Below are positions 59,767-64,000 of a stretch of 64,000 bases of DNA, one piece after another. Source of the DNA: Haematomicrobium sanguinis DSM 21259 (lineage in GTDB: Bacteria > Actinomycetota > Actinomycetes > Actinomycetales > Micrococcaceae); NCBI RefSeq assembly GCF_000688395.1, contig NZ_JIAG01000013.1, positions 39,505-103,504 of the forward strand. Direction: 5' to 3'. The translations under genes and the position numbers were made by a program. The notes under the pieces are model-generated. The model was not told the DNA's origin and made no database searches. It worked only from the letters and a program-made list of their open reading frames with translations. Position 1 is the first letter of the stretch; the number at the start of each line of letters is the position of its first letter.

Positions 59767-60825
59767 ATGTTTAAGCGACAAGCCCGACCGGCCAATACCA
59801 GCTCCGCCGCCCTCGGCCACCGAGTGATCGCAATCCGCGCCACGGCTCCGGGACTCGTCGCATGTCTGATCGCCGCCGGCATCTCGCTAGCGGTTTCCCT
59901 CCTGTTACCCGGTGTAAGCGCGTTGCTCGTCGCGATCGTTCTTGGCGTGCTCCTCGCCAACGCCGTGCGCATTCCCGACTCGTGGTCTCCAGGTCTGGCG
60001 GTGTCGGCGAAGAAATTGCTTCGGACAGGAATTGTGCTTCTCGGACTGCAACTCGTCCTCGGAGATATCTTGGGGCTCGGCTGGGGCATGATCGTCGGTG
60101 TCGTCGCCATTGTGGTCGTCGGCATTTTCGGCACCGTCGCGCTTGGCAAGATCCTCAAGGTGCCCTCCCGGCTCACCCTTCTCATAGCCTGCGGTTTCTC
60201 CATTTGCGGTGCCGCAGCCGTTGCCGCGACCGCCTCAGTCATCGAGCCGACGGATCCCCAAGAACGCCGCCAAGCCGAAGAAGACACCATCACCGCGGTC
60301 GCACTGGTTGTCATGTTCGGCACTGCAATGATTGCCCTGGTGCCGCTGATCTCGGCGTGGCTCGACCTCCCCAGCACAGACGCCGGACTCTGGGCGGGCG
60401 GCTCTATCCATGAGGTGGCCCAAGTCGTTGCCGCGGGGAGCATCTTAGGCGGTGGCGCGCTCGCGGTTGCGGCCGTCGTCAAGCTCACTCGCGTGCTCAT
60501 GCTCGCGCCGGTCATCGCCGTGCTGAGCGCCCGCGCGCGCAAGCGAGTCGGCGTAAGCGCCACGAAGCGCCCACCCCTGGTGCCGCTTTTCGTGGTTGGC
60601 TTTCTAGCGATGGTGGTCTTGCGTTCGCTCGTCGACGTCCCGCAAGGCGCACTCACCGCGGCGTCCGTCATGCAAACAATCCTGCTCTCGGCCGCGATGT
60701 TCGCACTTGGATGCGGGGTGAAGGTGCGCCAACTCGCAAAGGTGGGCGCGAAGCCCTTCCTGTTAGCCACCCTGTCAACGATCCTTGTGGCAGGTGTGGC
60801 GGGCATCGCCGTCGTGCTTCACTAA
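59767..60825 (+). CDS. YeiH-family (putative sulfate exporter, UPF0324) membrane protein
   Basis: 352-aa protein with about ten hydrophobic segments. Family features: VLLANAVRIPDSWSPGLAVS near residue 65, RTGIVLLGLQLVLGDILGLG near 90, CGFSICGAAAVAATASVIEP near 150, and WAGGSIHEVAQVVAAGSILG near 215. ATG 59767 has GGAG very close; start uncertain, with open frame back to 59707. YeiH-type proteins are co-regulated with LysR neighbours linked to sulfur compounds such as sulfite or taurine. Its last codons (GIAVVLH) coincide with a CGCCGTCGT repeat. Confidence 0.8.
   Translation: MFKRQARPANTSSAALGHRVIAIRATAPGLVACLIAAGISLAVSLLLPGVSALLVAIVLGVLLANAVRIPDSWSPGLAVSAKKLLRTGIVLLGLQLVLGDILGLGWGMIVGVVAIVVVGIFGTVALGKILKVPSRLTLLIACGFSICGAAAVAATASVIEPTDPQERRQAEEDTITAVALVVMFGTAMIALVPLISAWLDLPSTDAGLWAGGSIHEVAQVVAAGSILGGGALAVAAVVKLTRVLMLAPVIAVLSARARKRVGVSATKRPPLVPLFVVGFLAMVVLRSLVDVPQGALTAASVMQTILLSAAMFALGCGVKVRQLAKVGAKPFLLATLSTILVAGVAGIAVVLH
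60802..60822. repeat. Dispersed CGCCGTCGT repeat at the yeiH stop
   Basis: GGCATCGCCGTCGTGCTTCA then C, immediately followed by the TAA stop at 60823-60825. Confidence 0.6.
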
Positions 60826-60858
60826 GCCAAGCCGTTGGGGAACGCCAACCGATTTTGC

Positions 60859-60864
60859 TAGGCT
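60859..60864 (+). promoter_or_regulatory. -10 box of the leaderless ABC ATPase gene
   Basis: TAGGCT, six bases before GTG 60871. Confidence 0.5.
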
Positions 60865-60870
60865 TGGCGA

Positions 60871-61800
60871 GTGACCCACAACACAGTGATCGAGGCGACG
60901 AACCTCACCAAGAAGTATGGCGATTTCACCGCCGTGGATGCGATCAGTTTTAGTGTGCCCGAGGGGGAGTCGTTTGGGCTGCTGGGGCCGAATGGCGCGG
61001 GCAAGTCCACGACCATGCGGATGATTGGCGGCGTGTCCTCGCGCGCCGGCGGTGAGCTGAGGATCATGGGGCTGGATCCGGCGAGTCAGGGGCCGGAGGT
61101 CCGCGCGCACCTGGGCGTGGTGCCGCAGCAGGACAATTTGGATGAGGAGATTCGCGTCTGGGAGAACCTGTACGTGTACGGCCGGTATTTTGGCCTGCCG
61201 AAGCGGTATCTGATGCCGCGCATCGAGGAGCTGCTGGATTTCGCGCAACTGACCGAGAAGCGCAATGAGAAGGTCACCGCGCTCTCCGGCGGGATGAAGC
61301 GGCGGCTCACGATTGCGCGCTCGCTCGTGTCCGAGCCGAAGATCCTGCTGCTTGACGAGCCGACCACGGGGCTGGATCCGCAGGCGCGGCACATCCTGTG
61401 GGACCGGCTGTTTCGGCTCAAGGAGCAGGGCGTCACGTTGATTTTGACCACGCACTTCATGGACGAGGCCGAGCAGCTTTCCGACCGGCTCATCGTGGTG
61501 GATCGCGGGGCGATCATGGCCGAGGGTTCCCCGGCCGCGCTCATCCGCGAGTACTCCACGCGCGAGGTGCTCGAGCTGCGCTTTGGCGCCTCCCGGAACG
61601 CCGCGGTCCTTGCCGAGTTGGAGGGTTTGGGGTCGCGGGTTGAGGTGTTGCCGGATCGGGTTTTGATGTACGACGACGATGGCGAGGCTCTCCTTGAATC
61701 GGTGCGTTCTCGGGGACTCACCCCGGTGACGAGTCTGGTCCGGCGTTCCTCGTTGGAGGATGTCTTTTTGCGGCTGACCGGGAGGAGTCTCATTGACTGA
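60871..61800 (+). CDS. ABC-2-type exporter ATP-binding protein (NodI/DrrA-like)
   Basis: 309-aa single-domain ATPase. Walker A LLGPNGAGKSTTMRMIGG near residue 38, signature ALSGGMKRRLTIARSL near 137, Walker B ILLLDEPTTGLDPQAR near 158, and H-loop LTTHFMDEAEQL. The C-terminal 80 residues form the extra domain of the DrrA/NodI group. GTG 60871 with TAGGCT six bases upstream, so leaderless. It operates with the two permeases downstream; substrate (lipid, oligosaccharide or drug) unknown. Confidence 0.87.
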   Translation: MTHNTVIEATNLTKKYGDFTAVDAISFSVPEGESFGLLGPNGAGKSTTMRMIGGVSSRAGGELRIMGLDPASQGPEVRAHLGVVPQQDNLDEEIRVWENLYVYGRYFGLPKRYLMPRIEELLDFAQLTEKRNEKVTALSGGMKRRLTIARSLVSEPKILLLDEPTTGLDPQARHILWDRLFRLKEQGVTLILTTHFMDEAEQLSDRLIVVDRGAIMAEGSPAALIREYSTREVLELRFGASRNAAVLAELEGLGSRVEVLPDRVLMYDDDGEALLESVRSRGLTPVTSLVRRSSLEDVFLRLTGRSLID

Positions 61801-62710
61801 GAAGGCTTCTGTGGTGCCCCGCGGCGGGGCTGGCCGTGGGGTTGGTGACGATGCTACCGCGGGTTGTGTGGCTGGCGGAGTGCGAGCCGATGGCTGGGTG
61901 ACGGCCGCGGTGTCGGCCAGGCGCGCACGGCGGTTCGGTGCGCTGTACATGGCTTCATACCTGATTCGGAATATGCGCCGGTACGGCGTGGTGCTGGTCG
62001 CGTATTCGGTGGGACAGCCGCTGATCTATTTGGTGGCAATGGGGCTCGGGCTGGGGACTCTGGTATCCGGGAACTCTGCGGCGCTTCCGGGAGGGGTGTC
62101 TTACCTAGTATTTTTGGCGCCGGCGATCTTGATTTCGACCTCGGTGATGGTCGCGGCGACGGAAACCACGTTTCCGGTCATGGCTGGGTTCAAATGGCAG
62201 CGGACGTACTATGCGCCGCACGCAACGGCGCTGTCCTCGGCGCAAATTGCGCAGGGTGTGATGCTTGCGGTGTGTGCGCGGGTGCTGTTTGGGTCGGTGG
62301 TGTTCTGGGTGTTCATGCAGCTCTTTCGCACGACGGACCGGATGGTGGAGTCCCTGTTAGTGATTCCCATTTCGCTGCTGGCCGCGTTGGCGTTTGGGTT
62401 GCCAGTGATGGCGTATGCGGCGTCGATTACCGAGGATCGCGGGCAGTTTGCGACTGTTCAACGGTTCATCATCATGCCGCTGTTTTTGTTCTCCGGGACG
62501 TTCTACCCGTTGGCGGTGTTGCCCGGGTATTTGCAGTGGATTGGGTGGCTTTCGCCGATTTGGCACGGGACTGAACTGGCTCGTGTGGTGAGTTTCTCCT
62601 ATGCCGAGCCCGGGTGGCTGACCGCGGTGCACGTGCTGTTCCTGGTGGCTTTGGCTCTTATCGGGTACCTGCTGTCGGTGCGGAACTTTAGGAAGCGGTT
62701 GGACGCATGA
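61793..62710 (+). CDS. ABC-2-type exporter permease 1
   Basis: 305-aa membrane protein. A Gly/Ala-rich cytoplasmic N-terminus of about 45 residues precedes six helices (YLIRNMRRYGVVLVAYSVGQ; LFLFSGTFYPLAVLPGYLQW is the ABC-2 signature near the end). TTG 61793 is chosen because GGGAGGAG lies 6 nt upstream; it overlaps the ATPase stop by 8 nt. A GTG at 61813 is the alternative. Confidence 0.8.
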   Translation: MTEKASVVPRGGAGRGVGDDATAGCVAGGVRADGWVTAAVSARRARRFGALYMASYLIRNMRRYGVVLVAYSVGQPLIYLVAMGLGLGTLVSGNSAALPGGVSYLVFLAPAILISTSVMVAATETTFPVMAGFKWQRTYYAPHATALSSAQIAQGVMLAVCARVLFGSVVFWVFMQLFRTTDRMVESLLVIPISLLAALAFGLPVMAYAASITEDRGQFATVQRFIIMPLFLFSGTFYPLAVLPGYLQWIGWLSPIWHGTELARVVSFSYAEPGWLTAVHVLFLVALALIGYLLSVRNFRKRLDA

Positions 62711-63588
62711 GTGTTTCGGATTCGGACTCGGCTTCTGGTTTGGCCCCGGTGGCGGCGAGTGTCGGTGTTGGCGGGGGCCCGGCAGATGAGGTGACCGTGC
62801 GCCGCGGGCCACTCTCGGGCCTGTACTCCGGGAATATTCGTGCGGTGTTCAACCGTGGGTTGATGGCGGCCAAGGGCTCGACGTGGGTGGTGTGGCTCTC
62901 CGGTTTCTTTGAACCGGTGCTGTACCTGTTAGCCATGGGGATCGGCATGGGGGCACTGGTGGGTTCGGTGACCGGGCCCGGCGGGCAAGAAATGCCATAT
63001 GCGGCATATATCGCTCCGGCGCTGCTGGCGGTATCGGCGATGAATGGCGCAGTGTTCGATTCCACCTGGAACGTGTTCTTCAAAATGCAGTATGCGCGGC
63101 TCTACCAGGCGATGCTTTCCACCTCGTTGGGGCCGCTGGATGTGGCGTTTGGCGAGATTTTCTTGGCGCTCTTCCGCGGGCTGCTGTATGCGACCGGGTT
63201 CACCGCGGTGATGGGTTTTATGGGTCTCTTGGTGTTGCCCTGGGGGCTGTTGTTGATTCCGGCCTCGCTCATCATTGCGTTCGCCTTCGCGTCGGTGGGC
63301 ATGGCGATCACCTCCTTCATGAAGACGTTTCAGCAAATGGACTGGATCAACTTCGTGATGTTGCCGATGTTCTTGTTCTCCGCGACGTTCTTCCCCATCA
63401 CGGTGTATCCCGAGGCGATTCAATGGCTGATCATGGCGATGCCGCTGTGGCACGGCGTTGAGCTGTTGCGAGGGATTAGCGTCGGCGAATTCGGCGGAAT
63501 CTGGGTGCACTTGTGCTATTTCGCGGTGATGATAGCTGGCGGCCTGGCCCTCACGACGGCGCGGCTGCGCGCGCTCTTCCTCCGCTAA
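62707..63588 (+). CDS. ABC-2-type exporter permease 2 (NodJ-like)
   Basis: 293-aa membrane protein with a Ser/Gly-rich N-terminus of about 35 residues and six helices. ABC-2 signature FLFSATFFPITVYPEAIQWL near residue 235. It begins in the previous stop (ATGA). Related to permease 1 but with a distinct sequence, so the exporter is probably a heterodimer of permeases with an ATPase dimer. Confidence 0.82.
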   Translation: MSVSDSDSASGLAPVAASVGVGGGPADEVTVRRGPLSGLYSGNIRAVFNRGLMAAKGSTWVVWLSGFFEPVLYLLAMGIGMGALVGSVTGPGGQEMPYAAYIAPALLAVSAMNGAVFDSTWNVFFKMQYARLYQAMLSTSLGPLDVAFGEIFLALFRGLLYATGFTAVMGFMGLLVLPWGLLLIPASLIIAFAFASVGMAITSFMKTFQQMDWINFVMLPMFLFSATFFPITVYPEAIQWLIMAMPLWHGVELLRGISVGEFGGIWVHLCYFAVMIAGGLALTTARLRALFLR

Positions 63589-63677
63589 CCGCGCACGGCT
63601 GCCCAAACCTTCCGTCTCCTGCGACCGGTGCCCCTCCGCCGATTCGCGAGTTGCCACGTGCGACGGTCATCCGGACG

Positions 63678-64000
63678 GCGGTTTCAAGGGGCTAGTGCAA
63701 CACGGTTTGCTTGTATTTGTTGTTCCAGTTTGACGGTTGCGCTGAGGTAATCGTGCATTCGGCGGGGTCGGATGTTGATGAGGTGTTCCGTGTTCGCGAT
63801 GTCCTCGTCGCTAATGTTGTTGAAGTTGGTGCCTTTGGGGTAGAAGTCGCGGATGAGCCCGTTCGTGTTCTCGTTGCTCGGGCGCTGCCAGGGCGAGTGC
63901 GGGTCGCAGAAGTACACTTTGCAACCGGTATCGATGGTGAATTGTGCGTGGTGAGCCATTTCTTGGCCTTGGTCCCAGGTGATCGCATTCGTGGACGCTT
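63678..64000 (-). mobile_element. IS30-family insertion sequence, one end inside the window
   Basis: The transposase stop lies close to TTCAAGGGGCTAGTGCAACA (about 63678-63697), which I take as the terminal inverted repeat because IS30 transposase genes usually end within a few bases of it. The element continues past 64000, so its other end and target duplication are not visible. Confidence 0.7.
63684..64000 (-). CDS. IS30-family transposase (5' part outside window)
   Basis: C-terminal 105 codons of the transposase. The DDE catalytic core shows WDQGQEMAHHAQFTIDTG (second Asp region) and the conserved SPWQRPSNENTNGLIRDFYP with the catalytic Glu, then KGTNFNNIS and the terminal helix LNIRPRR-like (NIRPRRMHDYLSA). 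The frame is intact to its stop at 63684. It joins single-strand cuts at the element ends during copy-and-paste transposition. Confidence 0.88.
   Translation of the reverse strand, partial: ASTNAITWDQGQEMAHHAQFTIDTGCKVYFCDPHSPWQRPSNENTNGLIRDFYPKGTNFNNISDEDIANTEHLINIRPRRMHDYLSATVKLEQQIQANRVALAP

Noticed and set aside
1..64000. CRISPR arrays, tRNA and rRNA genes
   Set aside because: No regularly spaced repeat-spacer units, no T-loop plus acceptor-stem combinations and no rRNA-like blocks were seen.

Overview
The window looks like chromosome from a high-GC Gram-positive (Actinobacteria). The signs are a GC content of roughly 60-65% by eye, GTG/TTG starts, a PerM (DUF6350) gene beside purN, a Kdp operon beginning with tiny kdpF-type peptides, and many apparently leaderless genes in which a TANNNT -10 box sits six bases from the start codon. 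I cannot name the genus. No rRNA, tRNA or CRISPR array was seen.

Layout. 1-2684: a VIT/CCC1 metal transporter (cut by the window edge) read from a probable yybP-ykoY Mn2+ riboswitch, with divergent TerC and two DUF202 membrane proteins. 2681-9955: a guanidino/amine catabolism block made of an SSS symporter, XRE-cupin regulator, APC permease, agmatinase-family ureohydrolase and ThDP decarboxylase. 10133-15089: small membrane proteins, FMN reductase, GT4 glycosyltransferase, PerM and purN. 15208-22442: an MFS carrier and a ribose-type sugar ABC operon with IclR regulator and SMP-30 lactonase. purH follows. 24502-27706: remnant of a MNT/HEPN pair, NADP-isocitrate dehydrogenase, an SCO6745-like protein and DoxX.

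27838-34652 is a lower-GC section: three tiny secreted Cys-containing peptides, then an oligopeptide ABC importer operon with a fused OppDF ATPase. 35183-37931: BASS transporter, a trypsin-like protease without a signal peptide, and a Gfo/Idh/MocA oxidoreductase. 38157-46090: the complete kdp potassium operon (extra mini-ORF, F, A, B, C, D, E). 46242-51572: a ChvE/GguA/GguB-type sugar importer with a ROK regulator; two copies of the same operator sequence lie in front of the operon and the regulator.

51878-58285 is a one-carbon region: gamma-carbonic anhydrase-like protein, DUF1737 protein, PurU, an oxalate/formate-type MFS carrier broken by an in-frame TAA, its 35-aa small partner, then glyA behind a probable ZTP riboswitch, and folD. 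PurU, GlyA, FolD, PurN and PurH together cover formyl-THF and purine one-carbon chemistry. 58775-63588: LysR-YeiH divergent pair and a three-gene ABC exporter. The right edge cuts an IS30-family element.

The least explained features are two kinds of dispersed DNA repeat: (i) a roughly 20-bp motif with core CGCCGTCGT, at least 12 copies, several beside stop codons and three inside genes where it encodes KNDGDA; and (ii) long intergenic inverted repeats with arms of 20-30 nt. All coordinates and motif calls come from reading the sequence; no database search was run.
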